This document shows, one piece after another, positions 35,225 to 42,946 of a DNA stretch of 64,000 nucleotides. Position 1 is the stretch's first letter. Every line of letters starts with the position of its first letter. The notes under the pieces were generated by a model, which was not told where the DNA came from, did no database searches, and worked only from the letters and a program-made list of their open reading frames with translations. A program made the translations under genes and the position numbers. Origin of the DNA: Actinoallomurus sp040655075 (GTDB lineage Bacteria > Actinomycetota > Actinomycetes > Streptosporangiales > Streptosporangiaceae); the NCBI RefSeq assembly GCF_040655075.1, contig NZ_JBFAJC010000055.1, forward strand, positions 3,536 to 67,535, written 5' to 3'.

Positions 35225-36382
35225 ATGAGAATCACCCGTGTGACCACACATGTCGCCGGCACCCCCTGGCGCAATCTCACGTTCGTGCAGGTCCATACCG
35301 ACGAGGGGCTCGTCGGCGTGGGCGAGGCGCGGATGCTGAACCACACCGACGCGCTCATCGGCTACCTGGCCGAGGCCGAGGTGAACCACATCGTCGGCTC
35401 GGACCCGTTCGACATCGAGGACCTCGTCCACCGGATGAAGTACGGCGACTACGGCCGTGCCGGTGAGATCGTCATGTCCGGCATCGCGTGCGTGGAGATG
35501 GCCTGCTGGGACATTGTCGGCAAGGCCCTCGGCCAGCCGGTGTGGCGCCTGCTCGGCGGCAAGGTCCGCGACAAGATCAAGGCGTACGCCAACGGCTGGT
35601 ACACCGTCGAGCTCACCCCCGAGGCCTTCCACGGGGCGGCGAAGAAGGTCGTCGAGCGCGGCTACCGGGCGCTGAAGTTCGACCCGTTCGGGTCGGGCAC
35701 CATGGAGCTGGACCACGCCGAGACGATGCGCGCCGTCAGCCTCGTCGAAGCGGTCCGCGACGCCATCGGGGAGGAGGCCGAGTTGCTCGTCGAGATGCAC
35801 GGCCGGTTCTCCCCTGCCACCGCGATCCGCCTGGCCGGCCTGCTCGCGCCGTTCAACCCGAGCTGGATCGAGGAGCCCTGCCCGCCGGAGAACCTCAAGG
35901 CCCTCGCCAAGGTCTCCGCCCACACCGACCTGCCGATCGCGACCGGCGAGCGGATCCACGACCGGATCGAGTTCCGTGAGCTGTTCGAGCACCAGGCCGT
36001 CGACATCATCCAGCCGGACATCTCCCACATCGGCGGCATCAGCGAGACTCGCAAGCTCGCCGCGACCGCCGAGACGCACTACGTCATGGTCGCCCCGCAC
36101 AACGTCGGCGGCCCCGTGCTGACCGCCGCCAACCTGCACCTGGGCGCCTGCACCCCCAACTTCAAGATCCAGGAACACTTCAACGACTTCGCCGACTCGG
36201 CGATCAAGGGCGTGGCGCCCGGCCTGCCCGAGGTCGTCGACGGGTACTTCTCGCTCCCCGAGGCCCCCGGTCTGGGCGTCGAGCTGGATCTGGACGCACT
36301 CGCGGAGTTCCCCCGCCAGCAGGCCAACTTCAACCTGTTCGCCGAGGACTGGCACAAGCGTGACGGGGCCGGGTCCAAGTGA
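35225..36382 (+). CDS. Enolase-superfamily sugar-acid dehydratase (mandelate racemase/muconate lactonizing group)
   Basis: 385 residues. An N-terminal capping domain (1-120) is followed by the barrel with acid/base and metal residues in order: KFDPFG, VEMHGRFSP, IEEPCPPEN, ATGERIHD, QPDISHIGG and APHNVGGP. The EMHGRFS and PHN motifs resemble galactonate/arabinonate dehydratase-type members. The expected reaction is loss of water from an aldonic acid to a 2-keto-3-deoxy acid. It is the first gene of a four-gene operon and overlaps the next gene by four bases. Confidence 0.9.
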   Translation: MRITRVTTHVAGTPWRNLTFVQVHTDEGLVGVGEARMLNHTDALIGYLAEAEVNHIVGSDPFDIEDLVHRMKYGDYGRAGEIVMSGIACVEMACWDIVGKALGQPVWRLLGGKVRDKIKAYANGWYTVELTPEAFHGAAKKVVERGYRALKFDPFGSGTMELDHAETMRAVSLVEAVRDAIGEEAELLVEMHGRFSPATAIRLAGLLAPFNPSWIEEPCPPENLKALAKVSAHTDLPIATGERIHDRIEFRELFEHQAVDIIQPDISHIGGISETRKLAATAETHYVMVAPHNVGGPVLTAANLHLGACTPNFKIQEHFNDFADSAIKGVAPGLPEVVDGYFSLPEAPGLGVELDLDALAEFPRQQANFNLFAEDWHKRDGAGSK

Positions 36383-37383
36383 GCCGATCCGTACTCCTGG
36401 AGCAGCCGGGGCGCCACCGGCTGGTCAAGGGAGAGGTTCCGACGCCCGGGCCCGGCGAGGTGCTCGTCCGGGTCGCGGCGGCGGGCATCTGCGGCAGCGA
36501 CCGCGAGATGTACGAGGGCGGCCGCCCCGACGAGTACTGCACCTTCCCGATCGTCCCCGGGCACGAGTGGTCGGGCACGATCGAAGAGGTCGGGCCCGGC
36601 GTCGACCCGGCCCTCGTCGGCCGGCCGACGGTCGGTGAGGGCTTCGTGAGCTGCCAGGTCTGCGAGCGCTGCCACGCGGGCGAGGGCAACCTGTGCCTCG
36701 CGGGTTACGACGAGATCGGGTTCACCCGGCCCGGTGCGTTCGCCGACCACCTGATCGTGCCCGCCCGCCTGCTGCACACGCTGCCGGCGGGCACCGACCT
36801 GCGCGCGGCCGTGCTCCTCGAGCCGGCGGCGGTCGCGGCCGCCGCCGTGCTGCGGGCCGCTTCCCTGCCCGGCGAGCGGGTCGGCGTCGTCGGCGCGGGC
36901 ACGCTCGGGCTGCTCACGATCCAGCTGCTGGCCGCGTCCTCCCCCGCCGAGCTCGTGGTCAGCGACCCACGCGCCGGCCGGGAGCCCGTCGCGCGGGCGG
37001 GCGGGGCCACGGCTTACTTCCACCCGGACGAGCTCGGCGAGCTCGATCTCGACGTGGTCGTGGAGACCGCCGGCGCCCGCGACTCGGCGGCGGCGTCCGC
37101 CCGGCTGCTGCGCCGGGGCGGACGGCTGGTGCTGACCGGCATCCCCGGCGTGGTCCCGGAGATGCTCTCCCCCTCGACGATCGTCGAACGCCAGCTGACC
37201 CTGACGAGCGTGTTCGGCGCCCCGTCGGCGGCCTGGGCGCACGCCGTACGGGCCTTCACCGCCGGCCTGCTCGACCTCGGGCCGCTGGTGACCCACGAGT
37301 TCACCCTCGAGGAGTACGCCGACGCGGTGGCACTCCTCGGGCAGGGCGGCGACGATGTCGGCAAGATCATTCTGAAGCCTTAA
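36379..37383 (+). CDS. Zinc-dependent medium-chain dehydrogenase (sugar/polyol type)
   Basis: 334 residues from GTG 36379 overlapping the dehydratase stop. The catalytic zinc site is CGSDREMYEG with GHEWSG, and the structural zinc lobe has four Cys in SCQVCERCHAGEGNLC. The nucleotide fold carries VGVVGAGTLGL and ends in a typical MDR region. In this operon it probably oxidises the sugar at C1 or a sugar-acid carbinol. Confidence 0.9.
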   Translation: MSRSVLLEQPGRHRLVKGEVPTPGPGEVLVRVAAAGICGSDREMYEGGRPDEYCTFPIVPGHEWSGTIEEVGPGVDPALVGRPTVGEGFVSCQVCERCHAGEGNLCLAGYDEIGFTRPGAFADHLIVPARLLHTLPAGTDLRAAVLLEPAAVAAAAVLRAASLPGERVGVVGAGTLGLLTIQLLAASSPAELVVSDPRAGREPVARAGGATAYFHPDELGELDLDVVVETAGARDSAAASARLLRRGGRLVLTGIPGVVPEMLSPSTIVERQLTLTSVFGAPSAAWAHAVRAFTAGLLDLGPLVTHEFTLEEYADAVALLGQGGDDVGKIILKP

Positions 37384-37394
37384 GGAGTTGTGTG

Positions 37395-38351
37395 ATGAGC
37401 GTTCCCCGGTACCCCGGCGAGCACCTGCTCGACCAGTTGGGCATGCCCGCCCGCAGTGCCGCCCCGGCCGGCTCGGAGGCCCGGTTCCCCGACGGCGGGA
37501 GCTGGCGGACGGAGCTGCCGTCCTGTGAGGGACCGGAGGTCCTGGCCGCCGCGCTGGAGGAGATCGACCGCTTCGAAGTGCCGATCCACCGCATCAGCCA
37601 GGGCAGCGGCGTCTGGATGCTCACCGACGCCGAGATCACCGAGATGGTGAAGGCGTGCGAGGAGCGGCACATCGAGCTGTGCCTGTTCGTCGGCCCGCGC
37701 GGCACGTGGGACATCGGCGCGGGCGTGAAGGCGTCCTCCGGCGGCTCGGGCCCGCGCGCCCGGGGCCGTGACCAGCTCGCCCAGTGCGTCGAGGAGGCCG
37801 AGCGCGCCGTGGCGCTCGGCGTCAAGTGCCTGCTCGTCGCCGACGAGGGCGTGCTGTGGACCCTGCACCGGCTGCGCACCGCAGGCGTCATCCCCGCCGA
37901 CGTCACCCTCAAGGTGTCGGCGCTCGTCGGACCGGTCAACCCGGCCGCGTACGCCATCTGGGAGAAGCTCGGCGGCGACTCCATCAACGTGCCCAGCGAC
38001 CTGACCATCGGGCAGATCGCCGAGCTGCGGGCGCAGAGCGCCGCGCCGATGGACTTCTACGTCGAGGCCCCCGACGACCTCGGCGGGTTCGTCCGCCTCT
38101 ACGACGCGGCCGAGCTGATCCGCTGCGGCGCACCGATCTACCTGAAGTTCGGCCTGCGCAACACCCCTGGCATCTACCCGGTCGGCCGCCACCTGCGCGA
38201 CCTGGCCGTCAACGCGATCCGCGAGCGCGTGCACCGCGGCCGCCTCACCCTCGACATCCTCGAGCGCCTCGGCGCCGACGGCGGCATGTCCCCGCTGGGC
38301 TCGCGCCTGCCCGGTGACCTGAACCGCTTCCCCACCGACGGAGACCTGTGA
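37395..38351 (+). CDS. Uncharacterised TIM-barrel-like protein in the pentose operon
   Basis: 318 residues with AAGGAG before ATG 37395. The chain alternates strands and helices as in a beta/alpha barrel: VPIHRISQGSGVWMLTD, IELCLFVGPRGTW, GVKCLLVADEG, VTLKVSALVGPVNP, GDSINVPSDLT, PMDFYVEAPDD and PIYLKFGLRNTP. It has some resemblance to peptidase U32-like or keto-acid barrel proteins, but no lyase Schiff-base Lys signature is clear. It occupies the place of the 2-keto-3-deoxy-sugar-acid dehydratase in the pathway. The following gene overlaps its stop. Confidence 0.65.
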   Translation: MSVPRYPGEHLLDQLGMPARSAAPAGSEARFPDGGSWRTELPSCEGPEVLAAALEEIDRFEVPIHRISQGSGVWMLTDAEITEMVKACEERHIELCLFVGPRGTWDIGAGVKASSGGSGPRARGRDQLAQCVEEAERAVALGVKCLLVADEGVLWTLHRLRTAGVIPADVTLKVSALVGPVNPAAYAIWEKLGGDSINVPSDLTIGQIAELRAQSAAPMDFYVEAPDDLGGFVRLYDAAELIRCGAPIYLKFGLRNTPGIYPVGRHLRDLAVNAIRERVHRGRLTLDILERLGADGGMSPLGSRLPGDLNRFPTDGDL

Positions 38352-39748
38352 TGACCCTGCTGTACGGAGTCGACCCCCGGACCGGCGAACGCCTCGAGCC
38401 CGGTGTGGAGGAGACCTCCGCCGAGACGGTCGCCAAGCTGACCGAGGCCGCGGCGAACGCCGCCCGCCCGCTCGCCGCGCTGCCGCTGCCCGAGCGGGCC
38501 GCGCTGCTGGAGGCGGTCGCCGACGCGCTCGACGCGGCCACCGACGAGCTCGTGGCGCTGGCCGACGCGGAGACCGCGCTCGGCTCGACCCGCCTGACCG
38601 GCGAGGTCGGCCGGACCACCGGGCAGCTGCGGCTGCTGGCCGAAGAGGCACGCGGCGAGGGCTTCCAGCGGGACACCGCCGAGCCCGGCTTCGTGCGGGC
38701 GCTGCTGCCGATCGGGCCGGTCGCGGTGTACGCCGCGAGCAACTTCCCCTTCGCGTTCTCCGTCGCGGGCGGCGACACCGCCTCGGCATGGGCGGCGGGC
38801 TGCCCCGTCATCGTCAAGGCGCACCCCGGCCACCCGCGCACCTCGGTCCGTACGGCCGAGATCATCGCCGAGGCCCTCGCCAAGGCGGGCGCGCCGGCGG
38901 GAACGTTCGCGATCGTGCACGGGTTCGAGGCGGGCCTGGCGCTCATCAAGGACCCGAACATCAAGGCGGCCGGGTTCACCGGCTCGGTACGCGGCGGCCG
39001 GGCGCTGTTCGACGCCGCCGTCAGCCGCCCGGACCCGATCCCGTTCTACGGCGAGCTGGGCAGCGTCAACCCGGTCTTCATCACCGAGGCGGCCGTGGCC
39101 GCCCGGGGCGAGGAGATCGCGCGCGGCTACGTCGGCTCGTTCACGCTCGGGTCGGGGCAGTTCTGCACGAAGCCCGGGCTGGTGTTCCTACCGGCCGGGC
39201 ACGGGCTCGAGTCCGTCCTGGCCGAGGCGGTCGAGGCCGTACCGGCACCGGCACTGCTCACGCCGCAGATCGCGGACGGGTTCCGCAGCGGGGTCGAGCG
39301 GATCGCGGGCGAGACGCGCACGGTCGCCGAGAGCGCCGGCGCACACCTGTTCGCGGTGAGCGCGGAGGAGTTCGCGGCCCGGCCGGAGCTGGCGGAGGAG
39401 TGCTTCGGCCCCTCGTCCATCATTATCGAGTACTCCTCGGAGGAGGAGCTGCACGCCGCGGCCTCCGCCGTGCCCGGCTCGCTCACCGCGACCGTCCACG
39501 CCGAGCCCGGCGACGCCGACCTGGCCCGCGACCTCGTCACCGAGCTGGCCCACCACGTCGGCCGCGTCGTCTACAACGGCTGGCCGACCGGCGTCGCGGT
39601 CAACCACGCGATGCAGCACGGCGGCCCCTGGCCCGCCACGACCTCGGTGCTGCACACATCCGTCGGCACGGCCGCGATCCGGCGCTTCCAGGTCCCGGTC
39701 ACCTTCCAGGGCCTCCCCGAGGAAGTGCTCCCGCCGACCGTCCGCTGA
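38351..39748 (+). CDS. Aldehyde dehydrogenase, alpha-ketoglutarate-semialdehyde dehydrogenase type
   Basis: 465 residues from ATG 38351, with a GTG one codon earlier. The NADP-type KGSADH subgroup features are visible: PIGPVAVYAASNFPFAFSVAGGDTASA, the GFTGS motif, catalytic Glu in YGELGSVNP and catalytic Cys in SGQFCTKPG. This enzyme converts 2,5-dioxopentanoate to 2-oxoglutarate in oxidative pentose and hexarate routes. It is the last gene of the operon and is followed by a strong terminator. Confidence 0.88.
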   Translation: MTLLYGVDPRTGERLEPGVEETSAETVAKLTEAAANAARPLAALPLPERAALLEAVADALDAATDELVALADAETALGSTRLTGEVGRTTGQLRLLAEEARGEGFQRDTAEPGFVRALLPIGPVAVYAASNFPFAFSVAGGDTASAWAAGCPVIVKAHPGHPRTSVRTAEIIAEALAKAGAPAGTFAIVHGFEAGLALIKDPNIKAAGFTGSVRGGRALFDAAVSRPDPIPFYGELGSVNPVFITEAAVAARGEEIARGYVGSFTLGSGQFCTKPGLVFLPAGHGLESVLAEAVEAVPAPALLTPQIADGFRSGVERIAGETRTVAESAGAHLFAVSAEEFAARPELAEECFGPSSIIIEYSSEEELHAAASAVPGSLTATVHAEPGDADLARDLVTELAHHVGRVVYNGWPTGVAVNHAMQHGGPWPATTSVLHTSVGTAAIRRFQVPVTFQGLPEEVLPPTVR

Positions 39749-39785
39749 ACGGCGCGATCGGCGCGGGTGACCCCGCAGACCGCCC

Positions 39786-39816
39786 GCGGCGGCCTCGTCA
39801 AAGGCGAGGCCGCCGC
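39786..39816. terminator. Terminator of the pentose operon
   Basis: GCGGCGGCCTCG (39786-39797) pairs perfectly with 39805-39816 around TCAAAGG. Confidence 0.75.
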
Positions 39817-39950
39817 AGCGAGGGGTGGCTGCGGCCATGGGCGCGTCGGCGCCGCATCGTGACGTGGGCACGAGCGATCGCCGGCGATTGCTGCGTTCTA
39901 TCGGCAGCACACACCGGGGATCACGCGATGACCTTGGACCGGTAGGGTGA

Positions 39951-40020
39951 CTGTCCTCGTTCTGTGCCTTCCCGCCACGCGGGAATTTTGCCGCCTGAGG
40001 GGAAACCGCAGAACAAGGAC
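39951..40020. ncRNA. Possible structured RNA: long-range stem enclosing a hairpin
   Basis: GTCCTCGTTCTG (39951-39962) can pair with CAGAACAAGGAC (40009-40020) with one mismatch. On the minus strand that mismatch becomes a G-U pair. Inside lies a perfect 7-base hairpin TTCCCGC/GCGGGAA and an unpaired TTTTGCCG region. The element lies about 105 bases upstream of the tRNA-like structure. Expression and strand are unknown. Confidence 0.45.
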
Positions 40021-40126
40021 CCTCTCCCGTCGGCGGCATGCAGGCGTTATGCCGGGTCCGGCCTTGGCCCGCCCCCATTTATCCATTGCCGGGGTGATCG
40101 ACCGCCTCTTACGCTGAAGCACCGAT

Positions 40127-40198
40127 CGGCGTGTAGCTCAGCAGCAGAGCACCGGGCTTTCATCCCGGAGGGCGCGGGGGCGGCACCCGCCACGTCGG
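40127..40198 (+). ncRNA. tRNA-like cloverleaf ending two bases before a start codon
   Basis: Acceptor strands CGGCGTG (40127-40133) and CACGTCG (40191-40197) pair at all seven positions (one G-U). Then come TA, a D stem GCTC/GAGC (40136-40139/40147-40150), an anticodon stem CCGGG/CCCGG (40152-40156/40164-40168) with loop CTTTCAT (anticodon TTC, glutamate type), a five-base variable region, and a T stem GCGGG/CCCGC (40174-40178/40186-40190). The box TAGCTCAGC is canonical. The seven-base D loop lacks GG and the T loop is GGCGGCA instead of a TTCGA type, so the elbow contacts are missing. ATG 40200 follows directly and has no Shine-Dalgarno sequence. It is not an ordinary tRNA; it is probably a structured mRNA leader or a tRNA mimic. 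Confidence 0.75.
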
Positions 40199-40199
40199 C

Positions 40200-42563
40200 A
40201 TGAACCGTCCTGAGGTGTACATCGGCACGGGGTATCCGTCCTGGCAGCTGGCGAAGGCGTTCACGACCGCGTCGAGCCACGAGGATCCTGCGGCGCGGAG
40301 GCGCGCGGAAGAGCGCCTCCGCCGCTGGGAGCAGGTGATGCGCGGCATGACGAACGGCACCCTCACCATCGGGTCGCGCACGCCGGTGGCCGGCCTCCCA
40401 GCGTGGGTCACCCCGGAAGTCGTACGCGGCGGGTTCGCCACCGGCGAGGCCGCCGCGGGCGGTGCCCTCCTGCCGCATGAGATCGAGACCGCCCGCCGGG
40501 CGGGCGTGCCCGCGGAGCGGTACGCGCTGTTCCGCCACCACCTGAGCGACGCGGGTCTGGCCGAGCTGAACGCGCTGCTCGACGGTGGCGCGTACGAGGT
40601 CGACCTGCCGGAGGAGGCGGCGCTCCTCACGGTCGCGTGGCTGCTGCGGTCCGGTGACCGGGTCGCGGCACTGGCGCTGCTGGAGCACATCCACCCGTTC
40701 GCCGACCGGCTCCGCTTCGCGCCCCGGCCGACCGCCGTGCCGCCGCGCAGCGACGTGGTCGTGCACCGTGAGACGGTCGGCGAGGTACGCGCCGCCCTGG
40801 ATCGTCGCCGCCCGCACCGCGCCGTCGCGACGATGAACGAGGCGCTCACCGTCTGGAACCCCTTCGCCGACGAGCTCTTGGCGCACTGGCTGGAGACGGC
40901 CGAGCCCGGCTCCGTCGCGACCGTCGAGCCTGGCCGAGTCGGGGCCGTCGAGTCAGGCCGGGTCGGGGCCGTCGAGCCTGAGCGGGGCGCTGCCGGCGAG
41001 CCCGGCCGGGTCGGAGCCGTCGAGCCTGAGCGGGGCGCTGCCGGCGAGCCCGGCCGGGTCGGAGCCGTCGAGCCTGACGGCTGGCGGGAGCGCGGTGCCG
41101 ACCTGCTCGCGCGGTACCGGCACCTGGCCGCCGTCCACACCCTGTGCACGAAGCATCGCCGCCCCAAGGAGAACCTCGCCATCCTCCGTACGGCGCTGGA
41201 GGAGACGGTCGCGGGTCATGGCCTCACGCCCCGGCTGCGCGGGCTGCTCCAGCACGCCGTGGATTCGATGGTCCGGCGGCGCGGCGTGCCCGGCGCTGCG
41301 GAGCACACCGCACTGCGCGAGGCCCAGACCGTCACGGCCGCCCGCCCGACCCTCCACACACTCGCCCAGGTCCTCGTCGCGCGCCTCACGGACCTGCCGC
41401 CGGACATCGGCCTGCCGTCCGTCGACCAGGTGGTCGCGCCCGTGACCGAGGAGGAGGCCCGTACGGGGGCGGCCGCGGGCAGCGAGGTCCCCGACGCGCT
41501 CCGGCGGGTCGTCGAGCGGGCACTCAGCGCTCCGATCACCACCCTCGTCGAACGCGGCGTGGTCCCATCCGCCGAAGTACTCGCCGAGCTCGTCCCGCAG
41601 CTCGTCGCCGTGACCACCGCCGGAGCGTACGAGGACGCCGCGCTGCGCACGCTGATGGCGGCGGTGTACCGCGCGTTCCGTAACCGGCGGTCCCTGCTCC
41701 TGCTCAACCTCGAGCACCAGGTCCGGCTCGAGGAGCTGCCCTGGGTGGCCGCGGTGACGCGGTACCGCTCCACGACGAACGGCGGCGAGCAGGCGCGGAC
41801 CGCGCTCGTACGCCTCGGGGAGCTGACGCTGCAGGCGTTCCCGGGGACGGTCCTGCCGAACCCGCTGGTCCAGGAGCTGGTCGCGCTGGCCCGGCAGGCG
41901 AACCTCACCGTGCCGTTCACGGAGGAGCTGGCCGCCGACATCTTCGAGGACACCTTCACCCCCAAGGTGGTGCGCGCCGCACGGCTGGCCGCCGACGTGC
42001 TCGAGGGCACGCTGTACGAGCGGTACTACGGCATCGACTTCGCGGCGATCCGCGACCTCGGCGGCCCCGACGCGTTCGCCGCGCTGTGCCGCGACCGGGC
42101 CGGCGACCGTACGGGCGGCTCGTGGGTCGCGGCGAACGGCATGGTGATCGAGCAGTCGCAGATCCTCACGTCGCACAATCTCGCCGCGCTCGTCCACCCG
42201 ATCGGCGTCGACCCCGCCGGCGGTTGGCCGGAGCTCGCCCGGCGGGCGTTCACGACGGTGTGCCGGCTCGTGGCCCGGATCCACGGCAACCCGCGCCCGC
42301 TGAGCACGGTCAAGGACGCGGCGTACGCCTGGCGGCAGGCGCTGTTCTTCCTGTCGCTGTGCGGCCTGGAGGACCAGATCGCCGTCACGGCCTGGATCCA
42401 GGAGGAGGCCCGGCGACATCCCGAGCACGTCGTACGGCGCCTCGCGCCCGTCCTCGCCGGGCTGCGACACGTCCTCGTCGGCGGCGGCCTCGACGACGGC
42501 AGCGCCCCGAACTCCCGCCGTTTCCTGGGCTGGAGCACGGGTGGCCACTGGATGGCATCCTAG
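40200..42563 (+). CDS. Large uncharacterised helical protein with tRNA-like leader
   Basis: 787 residues, no signal peptide or membrane helix. The opening VYIGTGYPSWQLAKAFTTAS is followed by a helical region (30-230), a low-complexity Glu/Pro/Gly/Val repeat (about 240-295) encoded by a DNA minisatellite, and a second long helical part (300-787) rich in Leu/Ala with HEAT-like helix pairs. I do not recognise a domain or catalytic motif. The start codon sits two bases after a tRNA-like cloverleaf with no ribosome site of its own, so translation may be leaderless after tRNA-type processing or controlled by the structure. A role in RNA handling is inference from the leader. The stop codon lies inside the operator of the following PadR gene. 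Confidence 0.8.
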   Translation: MNRPEVYIGTGYPSWQLAKAFTTASSHEDPAARRRAEERLRRWEQVMRGMTNGTLTIGSRTPVAGLPAWVTPEVVRGGFATGEAAAGGALLPHEIETARRAGVPAERYALFRHHLSDAGLAELNALLDGGAYEVDLPEEAALLTVAWLLRSGDRVAALALLEHIHPFADRLRFAPRPTAVPPRSDVVVHRETVGEVRAALDRRRPHRAVATMNEALTVWNPFADELLAHWLETAEPGSVATVEPGRVGAVESGRVGAVEPERGAAGEPGRVGAVEPERGAAGEPGRVGAVEPDGWRERGADLLARYRHLAAVHTLCTKHRRPKENLAILRTALEETVAGHGLTPRLRGLLQHAVDSMVRRRGVPGAAEHTALREAQTVTAARPTLHTLAQVLVARLTDLPPDIGLPSVDQVVAPVTEEEARTGAAAGSEVPDALRRVVERALSAPITTLVERGVVPSAEVLAELVPQLVAVTTAGAYEDAALRTLMAAVYRAFRNRRSLLLLNLEHQVRLEELPWVAAVTRYRSTTNGGEQARTALVRLGELTLQAFPGTVLPNPLVQELVALARQANLTVPFTEELAADIFEDTFTPKVVRAARLAADVLEGTLYERYYGIDFAAIRDLGGPDAFAALCRDRAGDRTGGSWVAANGMVIEQSQILTSHNLAALVHPIGVDPAGGWPELARRAFTTVCRLVARIHGNPRPLSTVKDAAYAWRQALFFLSLCGLEDQIAVTAWIQEEARRHPEHVVRRLAPVLAGLRHVLVGGGLDDGSAPNSRRFLGWSTGGHWMAS
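40923..41077 (+). repeat. In-frame minisatellite (24- and 48-base units)
   Basis: Two 24-base units (40923-40946, 40947-40970) are followed by two identical 48-base units (40971-41018, 41019-41066) and a partial copy. The unit encodes a GRVGAVEPERGAAGEP-type peptide. Unit length is a multiple of three, so copy-number change keeps the frame. Confidence 0.85.
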
Positions 42564-42579
42564 TACGCACTTCGTACTA
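42561..42579. promoter_or_regulatory. PadR operator overlapping the upstream stop codon
   Basis: TAGTACG (42561-42567) and CGTACTA (42573-42579) form a perfect inverted repeat with a five-base spacer. A further CGTACTA half site is at 42602-42608. The first TAG of the repeat is also the stop codon of the 787-residue gene. Confidence 0.75.
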
Positions 42580-42634
42580 CGAGGCAGGTAGCATCGCCCT
42601 TCGTACTATGCTGAGACGGGAGGCAAGGAGACCG

Positions 42635-42946
42635 ATGCACAGCAACGACGCCCAGATGCTCGTGCTCACCGTCCTCGCGGAGGGTCCGTTGCACGGATAC
42701 GCCATCAACACCGCGATCGAAGAGCTCACCGGCCGCAAGCTCGGCCCCGGCAGCCTCTACGGAGCGTTGTCCCGCCTGGAGACGCGCGAGCTGATCCGGC
42801 CCGCGGACGAGCCGGCCGAGCCCGGGGAACGCCACCGCACCATGCAGATCACCGACGCGGGTCGTGAGCTGCTGCGCGCCGAACTCCAGCAGATGGCCCG
42901 CGTCTCCGCCGCCGGCCTGCGCGCGCTCGGGATCAACCCGGCATGA
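42635..42946 (+). CDS. PadR-family transcriptional regulator
   Basis: 103 residues with GGGAGGCAAGGAG before ATG 42635. The winged helix shows the PadR hallmark MLVLTVLAEGPLHGYAINTAI and LGPGSLYGALSRLE. It overlaps the next gene by four bases. It likely binds the inverted repeat just upstream and represses itself and the membrane protein. Confidence 0.92.
   Translation: MHSNDAQMLVLTVLAEGPLHGYAINTAIEELTGRKLGPGSLYGALSRLETRELIRPADEPAEPGERHRTMQITDAGRELLRAELQQMARVSAAGLRALGINPA

Noticed and set aside
40127..40198. A normal functional tRNA-Glu gene
   Set aside because: The T loop and D loop lack the bases needed for the tRNA elbow, and the 3' end runs straight into a coding start; kept as tRNA-like RNA instead.
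40923..41077. CRISPR-like array
   Set aside because: Units are contiguous, in frame and without unique spacers; it is a coding minisatellite.
40953..42548. Reverse-strand open frame of about 531 codons
   Set aside because: It is the shadow of the 787-residue gene, which has far better protein character.
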